From assembly GCF_002831565.1 (NCBI RefSeq), contig NZ_CP025096.1, positions 6,997,014 through 7,061,013 of the forward strand: DNA of 64,000 bases. Reading direction: 5' to 3'. This stretch comes from Spirosoma pollinicola (GTDB taxonomy: Bacteria; Bacteroidota; Bacteroidia; Cytophagales; Spirosomataceae). This document shows, in pieces, positions 43,842-53,200 of this stretch (position 1 is the stretch's first letter; every line of letters begins with the position of its first letter). The position numbers and the translations under genes were made by a program. The notes under the pieces are model-generated. The model worked only from the letters and a program-made list of their open reading frames with translations, searched no databases and was not told the DNA's origin.

Positions 43842-44612
43842 CTACTCTATTTTTTTCTGAATAAAAGTTGCCAGTTCATTCGGAATTTCCCAAGGCAGCA
43901 GGTGCCCGGCTTTTTGTACAATGTCGATTGTAACGTCCTTAAGATAAGGTAAAACCAGCCTGTCTTGCACATCGGGTGGTAAAGCCCGGTCCTCCTTCCC
44001 AACGATAATATGAACCGGCACACTGATCGACGTCATGCGATCTGAGATATTTTCTTTACTGCCCGCCAGCAGCCATGCATCCCAGGCCTGCTTGGATGTT
44101 CGTAAATCGTCGGCTATAATCTGTTCACGAACAGTTTCGGAAACGGGAGCTTCGGTTATGTTCTTTAACGTTTTTTTGGCTGATGACCGTTTCCCATGTC
44201 CGTCCAGCAGCTTTTGTCGCTCGTCATCGGGAATAGGTTCCGGAACGGGGGGCGAAGGCGACACCAGTATTAGTTTTTGAAGTCCGGCGGGTTGCCGGGC
44301 TGCCAGTGCCAATGCTACTTTGCCGCTCATGGAGTGGCCAACCAGTATAAACTCCTGAACGTCTAACTGACGAATCAGCTCCGAAATATCATTGGCCATA
44401 TCGTCAACCGAATAGCCCGTTTGTGGTGCTTCGGAGTCGCCATGCCCACGTAAATCAACGGCGAGACAGCGATATTCTCCAGAAAGCGTGTTCATGACCG
44501 ACTCCCATTCCAGTGCAGAACCACCGAAATAGTGTAAAAAAATCAATGTGCGTGAGCCGTTGCCCTTCTCCAACACATTAAGCGAAATGCCGTTAATGGA
44601 CTGTTTCATCAT
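43842..44612 (-). CDS. Alpha/beta hydrolase
   Basis: 256 residues, no signal peptide. The fold is clear: F-L-H-Y-F-G-G-S (oxyanion), D-L-R-G-H-G-D-S, nucleophile S94 in G-H-S-M-S-G (the usual second Gly of G-x-S-x-G replaced by Ser), acid in G-K-E-D-R-A-L-P and H in K-A-G-H-L-L-P-W-E. Substrate unknown. The ATG overlaps the glycosidase stop (ATGA), so the two are translationally coupled and perhaps act on related compounds. Confidence 0.88.
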   Translation of the reverse strand: MMKQSINGISLNVLEKGNGSRTLIFLHYFGGSALEWESVMNTLSGEYRCLAVDLRGHGDSEAPQTGYSVDDMANDISELIRQLDVQEFILVGHSMSGKVALALAARQPAGLQKLILVSPSPPVPEPIPDDERQKLLDGHGKRSSAKKTLKNITEAPVSETVREQIIADDLRTSKQAWDAWLLAGSKENISDRMTSISVPVHIIVGKEDRALPPDVQDRLVLPYLKDVTIDIVQKAGHLLPWEIPNELATFIQKKIE

Positions 44613-45949
44613 ACCTGAACTTTAAGCCGGGCGGGCCGGTCGGTTAGCTCAAGCACCTCGCCATACGGCACGACAGTAATCTGACCAAACTCATTCAGCA
44701 AGTTCTTGTAAGCCTCGGCCACAGGGCGCGGTTTGCGGTTGAGGTCATACAAACCACATTCATTGACGTGGTTGTTTAGCTCGCCCAGTTGCGTATCCCA
44801 GTCCATCTGGTCAATCAAACTATACCAGGTGAAGCCAAGCACCGGCACGCCATCCCGACGCATACGCATTACACTTACCCATTGTTTATAGAGCCACATA
44901 GGTGCCTGATCGGCTTCAAACACGTTAGTTTCGGTGTGCATCACGGGCATGCGGTAGCGCTCATAATAGTCTTTCGTGATTTCATACCACCCCAGCACAT
45001 CCATTGACGTTTGGATTGACCCATCGGCCAGTCGAATGCGCTCGTTACGACCGTAGTAATCATTTCCCATGATCTGATAGCCCGGCGGTTTTCCGACCAT
45101 AAACCAGTCATATTCTTCACGAGACATGCCATTGTCCAGCAAATACATGCCAACCGTAGCCGATGGCGCATTCGCATATAAAAGATCCAGCGATAGAAAG
45201 CGGAGTTCATTTTCCAGGGCTATTTGTGGCGAAGGCTTTGCGTACAGTTCGTGCGTGAATTCTGCACTTTCGCTCTGCACAATCACGCAGTCATTCCGGC
45301 GTTTAGCGATTTGCTGATTCGCCATGATGCTCGCGGCAGCACAGTGCTTAAGCGCGGTAACGAACCCTTTGTCACTTTTAAGCTGCTCGTTCCAGACGCC
45401 ATCTTTCGCGCTGATTCGGGCCGTGACGTAAATTTCATTCACGGGTGTATAAAACCGCACCCACGGATAACGCTCGGCCACGGCTGCGGCATAGTCGGCA
45501 AAGTGAATAGGTAGCTCCGGGTTCTGAAAATTCTCAATCCAGTCCGGCACGCCAAAGTGCATCAGGTCCAGAATGGGTGTTATACCAAGCCGTTTGATTT
45601 CGGCCATCACTTCATCGGCAAAACTCCAGTCGAATTTTCCCGGTGCCTGATGTATGCTGTAATAAGGCAGACCGTAGCGGAGTACATTCAGACCCAGCTC
45701 CTTAACCAGACCAAGGTCTTCCCGCCAACGGTCGTAATGGCCGCATTCGCGCAGCAAATCCCGACGTACTTTTCCCTTCTGAATGGTTGGGTACGAACAC
45801 TCAATACCCGTAGCAAACATAAAATTAGACGGGTTATTATCGGGTAGTCCGCTACCGTCGTGGCCACCGGCCCCGCCAAACTGGTCACCATCGTAATTGC
45901 CGTTACCGTATGTTTTCTTAATAATGTCGAGAAATCCTTTTTTTGCCAT
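44609..45949 (-). CDS. Family 1-like glycoside hydrolase (clan GH-A)
   Basis: 446 residues, cytoplasmic by lack of a signal peptide. A TIM-barrel glycosidase: E172 in Y-T-P-V-N-E is the acid/base, and E340 in M-H-T-E-T-N the nucleophile, about 170 residues apart as in GH1. G-I-E-C-S-Y-P and L-G-L-N-V-L-R-Y-G-L-P-Y-Y fit the beta-strand 1-2 region. It is more distant from classical beta-glucosidases (T-F-N-E-P is T-P-V-N-E here). The substrate is unknown. First gene of a two-gene unit with the alpha/beta hydrolase. Confidence 0.85.
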   Translation of the reverse strand: MAKKGFLDIIKKTYGNGNYDGDQFGGAGGHDGSGLPDNNPSNFMFATGIECSYPTIQKGKVRRDLLRECGHYDRWREDLGLVKELGLNVLRYGLPYYSIHQAPGKFDWSFADEVMAEIKRLGITPILDLMHFGVPDWIENFQNPELPIHFADYAAAVAERYPWVRFYTPVNEIYVTARISAKDGVWNEQLKSDKGFVTALKHCAAASIMANQQIAKRRNDCVIVQSESAEFTHELYAKPSPQIALENELRFLSLDLLYANAPSATVGMYLLDNGMSREEYDWFMVGKPPGYQIMGNDYYGRNERIRLADGSIQTSMDVLGWYEITKDYYERYRMPVMHTETNVFEADQAPMWLYKQWVSVMRMRRDGVPVLGFTWYSLIDQMDWDTQLGELNNHVNECGLYDLNRKPRPVAEAYKNLLNEFGQITVVPYGEVLELTDRPARLKVQV

Positions 45950-46017
45950 TGTTGTGCGGACGTTGATATAAAAGCCCGCTTTAGTTTTGTGTTGTATCTA
46001 CCCCACGGCAGCGGCCG

Positions 46018-46064
46018 CCCTCCCCAACCCCTCCCCTAAAAAAAGGGGAGGGGTTGGGGAGGGG
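46018..46064. repeat. Perfect 20-bp stem-loop whose arm is a G-quadruplex motif
   Basis: 46018-46037 and 46044-46063 are exact reverse complements around AAAAAA. The + strand right arm (46045-46064) reads G4-A-G4-TT-G4-A-G4, a textbook four-tract quadruplex pattern. It lies 10 bp past the GMC oxidoreductase stop, so it may end that minus-strand transcript. Confidence 0.85.
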
Positions 46065-46073
46065 TATTCTCTT

Positions 46074-47627
46074 CTACCTCTTTAAAAATTTATCGGCTGT
46101 TCGCAACGCTACAGCCATAATTGTTAAAGCTGGGTTTACGCTCAATGCACTTGGAAATGTTGAGTTGTCACTGATGTACAGATTCGGAATGTCGAACGAC
46201 TGCCCATTCGCGTTGACAACGGCAGTTTCAGGATCGTTGCCCATGCGGCAGGTACCAATAACGTGGGCATTTCGCTGGAAAGCCCAGCTATTTTTAGCAC
46301 CAGCCGCAGTCCAGATGTCGCGCATGAGCTTATCGGCGTGGGCCGTCATCCGTTTTTCGTTTTCGCCGTTGGTGAAATAAATACGCGGTTTGGGTAGCCC
46401 ACGGATGTCTTTCTCATCCGATAATTCCAGATAATTATGGTCGTAGGGTAAGCAATCACCCAAAATATTGATACCCGCCACATGATTGTAGGCGAGTGCA
46501 GCCTGCTTTAGGGCATCTCCCCAAAGTCCTCGTCCCCGCGCCATTTGTGTCATATACGTGACCGGCATCACACCGATTGACTGGAGGAGGTAGCCCCCAG
46601 CGAAATCGACAGATCCACCATTGCGGTCTTTCGGGCGGTGGGTATCTTCCGAAATCAACGCGCCGGGAATGCCTTTGTATGGGCGAACATCTTCGTCAAA
46701 TTCGCCCCAGATTTGCAAACCGGGATGCGCCATCACATTTCGGCCAACCTGTCCGCTGCTATTGGCCAGGCCGTTCATTAGTAAAAGTCGGGCGGTTTCT
46801 ATGGTACCGGCGCAGAGAAACACGTAGCGGCAGCGTTGCCGGATTTCCTGCCCATTGTGGATGTAAATGACTTCGCTGATAGTACCGGATGTGTTCCTGA
46901 TCAGTTGGGTTACGAAACATTCCGGGCGGATCTCGGCTCCGTAATGGATTGCCAGCGGGATATACGTTACGTCCATGCTGGCTTTTGCACCGATGTTACA
47001 CCCTGCCTGACAGAACCCCCGGTTGGCACAGGCAGGCCGGTGACCAACGCCTTCCTGATAGTAACCTGCGGATAAGGCTGCGTTGGCTGCCGGAGACGTT
47101 TTAATACCTACTGTTTTACAGCCCCGTTCCATCAGTTGCCCTGCCCCGTTGATGGGTAACGGGCCCAAGGCATAAGGCTGTTTTCGAGTTGGCCCCCAGG
47201 GGTAAGCCGCCGGGCCGGAAATACCCAGAAATTGCTCAACTTCCTGGTAATAGGATTCAATCTGATCAAAGCCGAATGGCCAGTCGTGCCCCACACCAAA
47301 ATCAGTGTGAAGCTGAAAATCGTCGGGTTGGGCGCGGGGTGTATAGGCGGTATAATGAAGCGTGGAGCCGCCAACGCCGGTACCGGAATTGTTACTGCCA
47401 AAGGGCAGCGGGTTATCGCCCGCACTTAGCCTCTCGTCATTCCAGAATAATTTTTCCTGCTCTTTCTCGTCGGTGGCAAAGTCTTTGGCTGGATTCCAGT
47501 GTTTACCGGCTTCCAGCGCCACTACCCGCAGGCCAGCTTTTGCCAACCGGGCTAAAAGGGGGGCACCGCCCGCTCCTGTGCCAATAACGACCGCGTCAAC
47601 GGTTTCTGTAGTTGAATACGTTTGCAT
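46074..47627 (-). CDS. GMC family FAD-dependent oxidoreductase
   Basis: 517 residues. The FAD-binding start is V-I-G-T-G-A-G-G-A-P-L-L (residues 15-26) with E-A-G at the end of strand 2. G-V-G-G-S-T-L-H-Y, N-R-G-F-C-Q-A-G-C-N-I-G-A-K-A (a Cys-rich loop seen in membrane sugar/alcohol dehydrogenases), A-G-T-I-E-T-A-R-L-L-L and the C-terminal H-V-I-G-T-C-R-M-G and N-P-A-L-T-I-M-A fit. It likely oxidises a sugar, polyol or sugar acid, with the subunit encoded just upstream. No Tat or Sec signal is seen on this subunit; it may be exported with its partner. Confidence 0.9.
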   Translation of the reverse strand: MQTYSTTETVDAVVIGTGAGGAPLLARLAKAGLRVVALEAGKHWNPAKDFATDEKEQEKLFWNDERLSAGDNPLPFGSNNSGTGVGGSTLHYTAYTPRAQPDDFQLHTDFGVGHDWPFGFDQIESYYQEVEQFLGISGPAAYPWGPTRKQPYALGPLPINGAGQLMERGCKTVGIKTSPAANAALSAGYYQEGVGHRPACANRGFCQAGCNIGAKASMDVTYIPLAIHYGAEIRPECFVTQLIRNTSGTISEVIYIHNGQEIRQRCRYVFLCAGTIETARLLLMNGLANSSGQVGRNVMAHPGLQIWGEFDEDVRPYKGIPGALISEDTHRPKDRNGGSVDFAGGYLLQSIGVMPVTYMTQMARGRGLWGDALKQAALAYNHVAGINILGDCLPYDHNYLELSDEKDIRGLPKPRIYFTNGENEKRMTAHADKLMRDIWTAAGAKNSWAFQRNAHVIGTCRMGNDPETAVVNANGQSFDIPNLYISDNSTFPSALSVNPALTIMAVALRTADKFLKR

Positions 47628-47716
47628 AGAGTCCTGACTGTGGGCATACGATCTGCAAAGGGCGTTGATATACAGAACAAGCTATCTTATGCCCGTTGCC
47701 CAATTACCTTTGTCTT

Positions 47717-48310
47717 TTACCCAATGCTTTTTGGTTCGCGGTCTTCCAACTCATTCAAGCCGATGCGCTGCCAGGTTGGTACGTCGGCCATACCGACATA
47801 CCCGATTTCTTCCTGAGCAAGCGGATGGCTATAGTAGTTTTCGACTGCTTCGGTTACTAATTCTTCAAAAAATCGGTTTGCGGGCAGATGTTGCCAGCTA
47901 TCGCCGGGCGCTTCCTGCCGCTGAACTGCGTTTAGAATAAAGTCCTGTTGTTCAGCCGAAATGTTTAAAAATGGCTGTTTAAATGTTAATTGAGCACTTT
48001 CGTCAACACCTTTTAAGCCAAGCTTATAGGCATCTCCATCGGCGGGCATAGTGTCATACCGCCACCCGTCCGATTTGTTCTCGCTTAGCCTTTTGTCAAT
48101 ATTTCCAGCGACATCAATCCGGTCAGAACGATCATCCTGCGGTATCAGCCGGTCGCAAACGGCATGTAAAAGCGCAAATTCACTAGCCGAAAAGAAGGTC
48201 GGCTGGCGAGGTGGTGCGCTTAACCGCTCGGTCAGGGCCTGCCGTGTTGGTTCGGTTACCTGATTGGTGCTGAGTAAGTTACGAACTGTGTTAAGAGGGT
48301 AATGAGGCAT
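47717..48310 (-). CDS. Gluconate 2-dehydrogenase subunit 3 family protein
   Basis: 197 residues from the ATG at 48310; a longer start would run into the palindromic element at 48317 onward. It shows the subunit-3 pattern F-F-S-A-S-E-F-A-L-L-H-A-V-C-D-R-L-I-P-Q-D-D-R ... F-F-E-E-L-V-T-E-A-V-E-N-Y-Y-S-H-P, followed by a Y-V-G-M-A-D segment. Such small subunits accompany GMC-type catalytic subunits in membrane gluconate/sorbitol-type dehydrogenases; the GMC gene is next, 89 bp downstream, so they form an operon. Confidence 0.88.
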   Translation of the reverse strand: MPHYPLNTVRNLLSTNQVTEPTRQALTERLSAPPRQPTFFSASEFALLHAVCDRLIPQDDRSDRIDVAGNIDKRLSENKSDGWRYDTMPADGDAYKLGLKGVDESAQLTFKQPFLNISAEQQDFILNAVQRQEAPGDSWQHLPANRFFEELVTEAVENYYSHPLAQEEIGYVGMADVPTWQRIGLNELEDREPKSIG

Positions 48311-48316
48311 GGTAGG

Positions 48317-48439
48317 CTGGCGCGAGTATTCACTCGTGCCTTTAAATAAAGTCAGCATTCGCTGACCAGATAAATGTTTATAAATCTTCGTCAGTAAATA
48401 CTGACTTTATAAAAAGGAACGAGTGAATACTCGCGCCAG
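48317..48439. repeat. Four-palindrome element with CTGGCGC/GCGCCAG ends
   Basis: 39-base arms 48317-48355 and 48401-48439 are reverse complements at 36 positions. Four small palindromes follow each other: CGAGTATTCACTCG, GTCAG-CATTCG-CTGAC (48351-48366), GTCAGTAAATACTGAC (48390-48405) and CGAGTGAATACTCG. The outer CTGGCGC and GCGCCAG are the same as in the element at 22892-22979. Confidence 0.88.
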
Positions 48440-48458
48440 AAAAGCTCTACATAAATTC

Positions 48459-49325
48459 TTACCCCAGTTTCCCACCGGTTACTTCGACAATGCTGCCGGT
48501 CATGAAACTACCTTCGTTTGACGCTAGCAGCACATAAGCGGGGGCCAACTCTTCAGGTTGGCCGGGGCGGGCAAGGGCTACTTCATGGCCAAAGTTTTTG
48601 ACTTCATCTTCGGGCATGGTAGCGGGTATGTTGGGCGTCCAAACGGGTCCGGGAGCCACACAGTTGACCCGGATGTTTCGCTTGCCCAACTGAATGGCCA
48701 GCGATTTTGTGAACGAGTGAATGGCACCCTTTGTAGCGGTGTAATCGACCAGAATTGGGTTGCCCACAATACCGACAATACTGCCCGTATTGACAATGGC
48801 GTCGCCCTCGTTCAAGTGCGGGAGGGCCGCCTGCGCCATAAAGAAATAGGCCAGAATATTAGTATCGAAGGTGCGCCGAAGCTGTTCTTCGGTAATGTCC
48901 TCCAGTTTCTCCTGCGCCATCTGAAAAGCGGCATTATTAACCAGAATATTCAACTTCCCGTAGTGGTCAACCGTTTGCTGAACGGCGTCTTTGCAGGCGG
49001 CCGAACTCCGAACATCGGCCTGAATTACCAGACACGAACGGCCTTTACTCTCAACAATGCGCTTTGTATACTTCGCATCGTCGGTATTTTCGTTGTAGAC
49101 AATCGCGACATCGGCACCCTCCAGCGCAAAAGCTATAGCCACTGCCCGCCCGATTCCAGAGTCGGCACCCGTGATGATGGCAATTTTGCCGGTGAGTTTA
49201 CCGGCGGGTTTATAGTTGGATAAGTCGCTGTCGGGGGCCGGGTCCATGTCCGACTGACGAGCCGGGTAGGGGAGTTGCTGGCCCGGTATCTCTTCAGCTT
49301 TTGGTCGAAATTCAGTAGTTTCCAT
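48459..49325 (-). CDS. Short-chain dehydrogenase/reductase
   Basis: 288 residues from the ATG at 49325 (product begins M-E-T-T-E-F); in-frame starts further upstream are possible but add nothing family-like. NADP-type Rossmann motif T-G-A-D-S-G-I-G-R, N-N-A-A (usually N-N-A-G), catalytic S in N-T-G-S-I-V-G and Y-T-A-T-K. The N-terminal P-G-x-Q-x-x-P-Y-P-A-R-Q-S-D-M extension is typical of the YghA/GsiB-linked general-stress SDRs. Substrate unknown. Single gene. Confidence 0.9.
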   Translation of the reverse strand: METTEFRPKAEEIPGQQLPYPARQSDMDPAPDSDLSNYKPAGKLTGKIAIITGADSGIGRAVAIAFALEGADVAIVYNENTDDAKYTKRIVESKGRSCLVIQADVRSSAACKDAVQQTVDHYGKLNILVNNAAFQMAQEKLEDITEEQLRRTFDTNILAYFFMAQAALPHLNEGDAIVNTGSIVGIVGNPILVDYTATKGAIHSFTKSLAIQLGKRNIRVNCVAPGPVWTPNIPATMPEDEVKNFGHEVALARPGQPEELAPAYVLLASNEGSFMTGSIVEVTGGKLG

Positions 49326-49411
49326 ATCTTCGTTGAGTACTATGATGTTAGCCGGGTTAAGGCCAGTCATACCATTCATAAACAAACTGCCGTTCAACGG
49401 TTTTGTTAAAA

Positions 49412-49444
49412 CACAAAAGGAGCCTCCTACTACAAGAAGGCTCT
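49412..49444 (-). terminator. Probable terminator after the DUF2141 gene
   Basis: GAGCCT (49421-49426) pairs with AGGCTC (49439-49444), 6-bp stem and 12-base loop, followed on the minus strand by CCTTTTGTGTTTT. It is 30 bp beyond the stop at 49474. Confidence 0.6.
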
Positions 49445-49473
49445 CTATAGTCAGTAAAGAACACTTGCTGTTC

Positions 49474-49944
49474 TTACAAACTCATCATACCCACCTGAAT
49501 CGACTTGTTCCCTGCCAGATCAAAGGCGCACTGGTCGAATGTAGGCGGTCCCATAAGCATGGTTACGTTCGAGAAACCGAATGGTTCTGTGGGCATCTGT
49601 CCCGAAAAGTCCATTTTCTGATTAGCATTTAAATCCTGATAGATTCGAACGGCATAGCGTCCCGGAGCCAGACCGTCGAAGGTAATCGTAACGTCGCCCG
49701 ATGCGGGCACGTCGACCGCTATTTTATTTGTCGATTCACCGTCAAATGTCTCGGCACTGGTCGCCAGACCAGCATACAGCTTTCCCGAATGTTTTTCTAT
49801 ACCCGAAATCACCACGGTTAGTTTATAGGTAGCGCCAGCAACGGAGGTTGACGTTACGGCGGTTGATTGCTGCGCCAGGCAAGGCTTAACACTATTGCCT
49901 ATCAGTAAGGCGATTGTAAGGAGGGTGGTGATAATTGTTTTCAT
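49474..49944 (-). CDS. DUF2141 domain-containing exported protein
   Basis: 156 residues from the ATG at 49944, which begins a signal peptide ending K-P-C-L-A-Q. DUF2141 signs: G-K-L-Y-A-G-L-A, F-D-G-L-A-P-G-R-Y-A-V-R-I-Y-Q-D-L-N-A-N-Q-K-M-D and P-T-E-P-F-G-F-S-N. It forms a small periplasmic beta-sandwich of unknown function. Alone on its transcript. Confidence 0.9.
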   Translation of the reverse strand: MKTIITTLLTIALLIGNSVKPCLAQQSTAVTSTSVAGATYKLTVVISGIEKHSGKLYAGLATSAETFDGESTNKIAVDVPASGDVTITFDGLAPGRYAVRIYQDLNANQKMDFSGQMPTEPFGFSNVTMLMGPPTFDQCAFDLAGNKSIQVGMMSL

Positions 49945-50210
49945 AGTAGTCAGTAGAAAAGTTTCTGGATGTTGCCGCTCGTTCGACAGCACAAACATAG
50001 GCTCTCCTCATTTACCGACGCAACGAAAAGGGACAAACAGAACGACTGTGGTATGAATGACAAACTCAGGGGTAAATGGCGGGTGTTTTGGGGCAAATGG
50101 AACTTCACTGACTGATTTTATGATCAAAGAGCTCTGTGAGAAATTACGCAAAGTTTGCTGACGCATAACAGGTTCATAAGGCCACAGACTTTGAGATGAA
50201 GTCGTTATAA

Positions 50211-50252
50211 ACACCAACTGCCGACCGGTGTTAACCCGTCGGCAGTTGGTGT
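50211..50252 (-). terminator. Terminator of the efflux operon
   Basis: A perfect 15-bp stem (50211-50225 with 50238-50252) and 12-base loop lie 20 bp past the RND pump stop; TTTATAA follows on the minus strand. The remainder of the 327-bp gap (49945-50271) shows nothing convincing; a 69-codon open frame there has no gene-like features. Confidence 0.75.
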
Positions 50253-50271
50253 CTTACATTCTATGATAGGC

Positions 50272-53200
50272 TTACACTAGCTCTTCTTCCAGTTGTCGCT
50301 CACGTATTTCAATTGCAGGGTCTTTTTTACCAAACCACTTCATCCGAATCCGCTCGTTTATCCAGTACATACATGGCACAATTACAAGTGTCAGGATGGT
50401 AGAGAACGTAAGCCCGAAGATGATTGTCCAGGCCAGGATATTCCAGAATACAGAACTATCACCACCCACGATTACGTGCGGTTTGAAATCGCGGAACAGA
50501 CCAACGAAATCGACAGTGATACCCAGCGCTAACGGAATCAAGCCCAGAACGGCAGCCGATGCCGTAAGCAATACAGGTGTCAGACGGATACCGCCCGCTT
50601 CAATAATTGCCTCACGCAGCGGAACTCCCCGGCCACGTAGCTCTTCGATAAATTCAATTAGCAGAATCCCGTTTTTCACCACTATACCAGCCAGGGCGAT
50701 AATCCCGACGCCCGACATGATAACCGAGAAGTCTTTGTGGAAAATCACGAATCCAAGCAGAACGCCAATCAGCGAGAACAGGATCGTTACGAAGATAATC
50801 AGCGGTTTCACTACCGAGTTAAATTGCGTAGCCATAATCAAGTAAATCAGCAACATCGCTATACCGAAGGCCGACACCAGGAAGTTCATTGACTCCTGCT
50901 GATCTTCCTGCTCGCCACCCATTTTGAGCGTATATCCGTTTGGAACATCAATATCTTTGATTACGTCCTGAATCTGCGCCACAATCTGGTTGGCGTTAAA
51001 GCCCGGCACAACGTCCGAACTTAACGTTACAAGACGTTCCTGATTTTTCCGGTTGATCTGGCTAAACGTTGTCGAATAGCTAATGTTCGTTACCGATGTA
51101 ATAGGCACCTGACGCAATTGGCCACCCATTACCATATCACGATAGACTACATTCAGACTCAGCAAACGGTCAATCTGGCTGCGGTCATCGGGTTTCAGAC
51201 GAACCATAATTGGGTATTCATCTTTAGCATCCCTGAACTTCGACACTTCAGTACCGAACAACGCTGTCCGAATAGCCAACGCCACCTGAGCCGACGAAAT
51301 ACCTTCGCGTTCGGCTTTGTCGCGGTCAATGTCGATCACGATTTCAGGCTTGTTCGTTATCAGATCTGACTTTAGCTGGTCAATTCCTTTAATGCCTGCC
51401 TGTGAGATTTTCTGACGGACCTGTTTTTCCAGTTTTTGCAGTTCACCGAATTCTTCACCCGCAATTTCAATTGCGATGGGTTTACCCGTTGGTGGCCCAT
51501 TGGATTCACGTTCTACCGAAAGCTCACTACCGGGCAAACCACTCACGGCTACCCGAACTTTAGCCAACAGCGAATCGGTAGAAATACCGTGCCGCTCTTC
51601 GTTTGGTTTAAACGCAATCGTTACCTTCGATTTTTGTGGTGTTGCCGACCGGTCGGGGTTCATTGGGTCGCCCGCGTTCTTACCAACGTTCGATATTACG
51701 GAGTTAACAATATCCGTTGCCTTATTGTCGTCGAGCACCTTGAACACGCGTTTCTCAATCACCCTTGTAACTGAGTCTGTTACGCGGGCATCGGTACCAA
51801 TAGGCATGACGTTGTAGACGTAAATATAATCGGGCTCACCGCTGGGGAAGAAAAGCACCTTGGGCTTGGCAATACCAACAATAATGAAGGTCAGAATCAA
51901 CACGCCAAATGCAGCTACGATTGCCAAAACAGGTCTCCATCCGGTCAATATCCAGGAAATTAACCGGCGATATCCATGTTTAAGCGCAGGAAGCATACTT
52001 TCCTGGAAAGGCACGATCAATTTCGGCGTCAGTACATAATGGTTGAAAACATAAAGGGCAAGGAACAACACAAACAGGTTGCCGATACCCCGATCAATCA
52101 CGTAGCCAATACCCGCCAAAACGGTCATGATAATCAACGGAGTTTTAATTTCGGCAAACGATTGCTTGTCTTCGTGATTATCATCTTCGTGCCGTTTCAT
52201 AAACGTAACGGCAAACACCGGGTTGATCACGTAGGCCACAAACAACGAGGCAAACAGGGTCAGAATCAGCGTTAGCGGCAGAAACTTCATAAACTCGCCC
52301 ACAATTCCCGGCCAGAACAAGAGCGGGAAAAATGGCGCAATGGTCGTGAGCGTCCCCGATAATACCGGCACGAATACCTCACCGGCAGCGGCTTTCACCG
52401 CTTGCTTAATATCCCAGTCTTTATTCTCATTAAAGAGACGGTGGGAGTTTTCGATAACCACAATGGCATCATCTACCACCAGACCCAAACCAAGCAGGAA
52501 CGCAAAGAGTACCATCGTGTTCAGCGTGAATGAAGCACCCACTAAAGGCCCAAGAACCGGCATCAGCACAAAGGCTACCAGTGCCGATAAGGGTACCGAT
52601 AAGCCTACGAAAATGGCATCACGAACACCCATGAAGAACATAAGCACCAAGACAACGAATATGAAGCCCAGTACAACGGTGTTGATCAGGTCATTAACAT
52701 TTTCGCGTGTCCGCTCCGATTGATCGGCGGTGATTTTCACTTCCAGACCTTTTGGAAAACGAGTTTCTTTATACTCTTCGATCGTTTTCTCGATACGGTC
52801 GGCGGCTGAAATCAGGTTAGCACCTGCTCGTTTGATCACGTTCAGCGTCACAACCGACTTGTTGTTCAGACGGGCGAAGTCCTGCTGTTCTTCGAAATTA
52901 TCCTGAACATCGGCAATGTCGCCAAGCCGCACAGTGGCGCCCGTTGCTGTTCTGATTTGCAGATTTTGCAGTTGGGAGACGTCCGTAAACTCACCTTTCA
53001 CACGCACCGTCCGACGAACGCCATCGAGCGGTAATTCACCACCCGACACGTTTATATTTTCACCTTGAATAGCCTGTTGGATATCGCCAAATGCTAAACC
53101 TGCCGACTGCATTCGGGAAAGATCAACATTGATTTGAATTTCGCGCTCCAGCGCACCAACAATGTCCACACGTCGAATTTCGGGCATGCCTTCAATCACA

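Noticed and set aside
48311..48358. Upstream-extended start for the gluconate-dehydrogenase subunit gene
   Set aside because: The extension is encoded by the arm of a palindromic element and is not family-like; ATG at 48310 preferred.
50008..50217. 69-codon open frame on the minus strand downstream of the DUF2141 gene
   Set aside because: No signal peptide, family motif or good start; composition unlike neighbours. Treated as intergenic.
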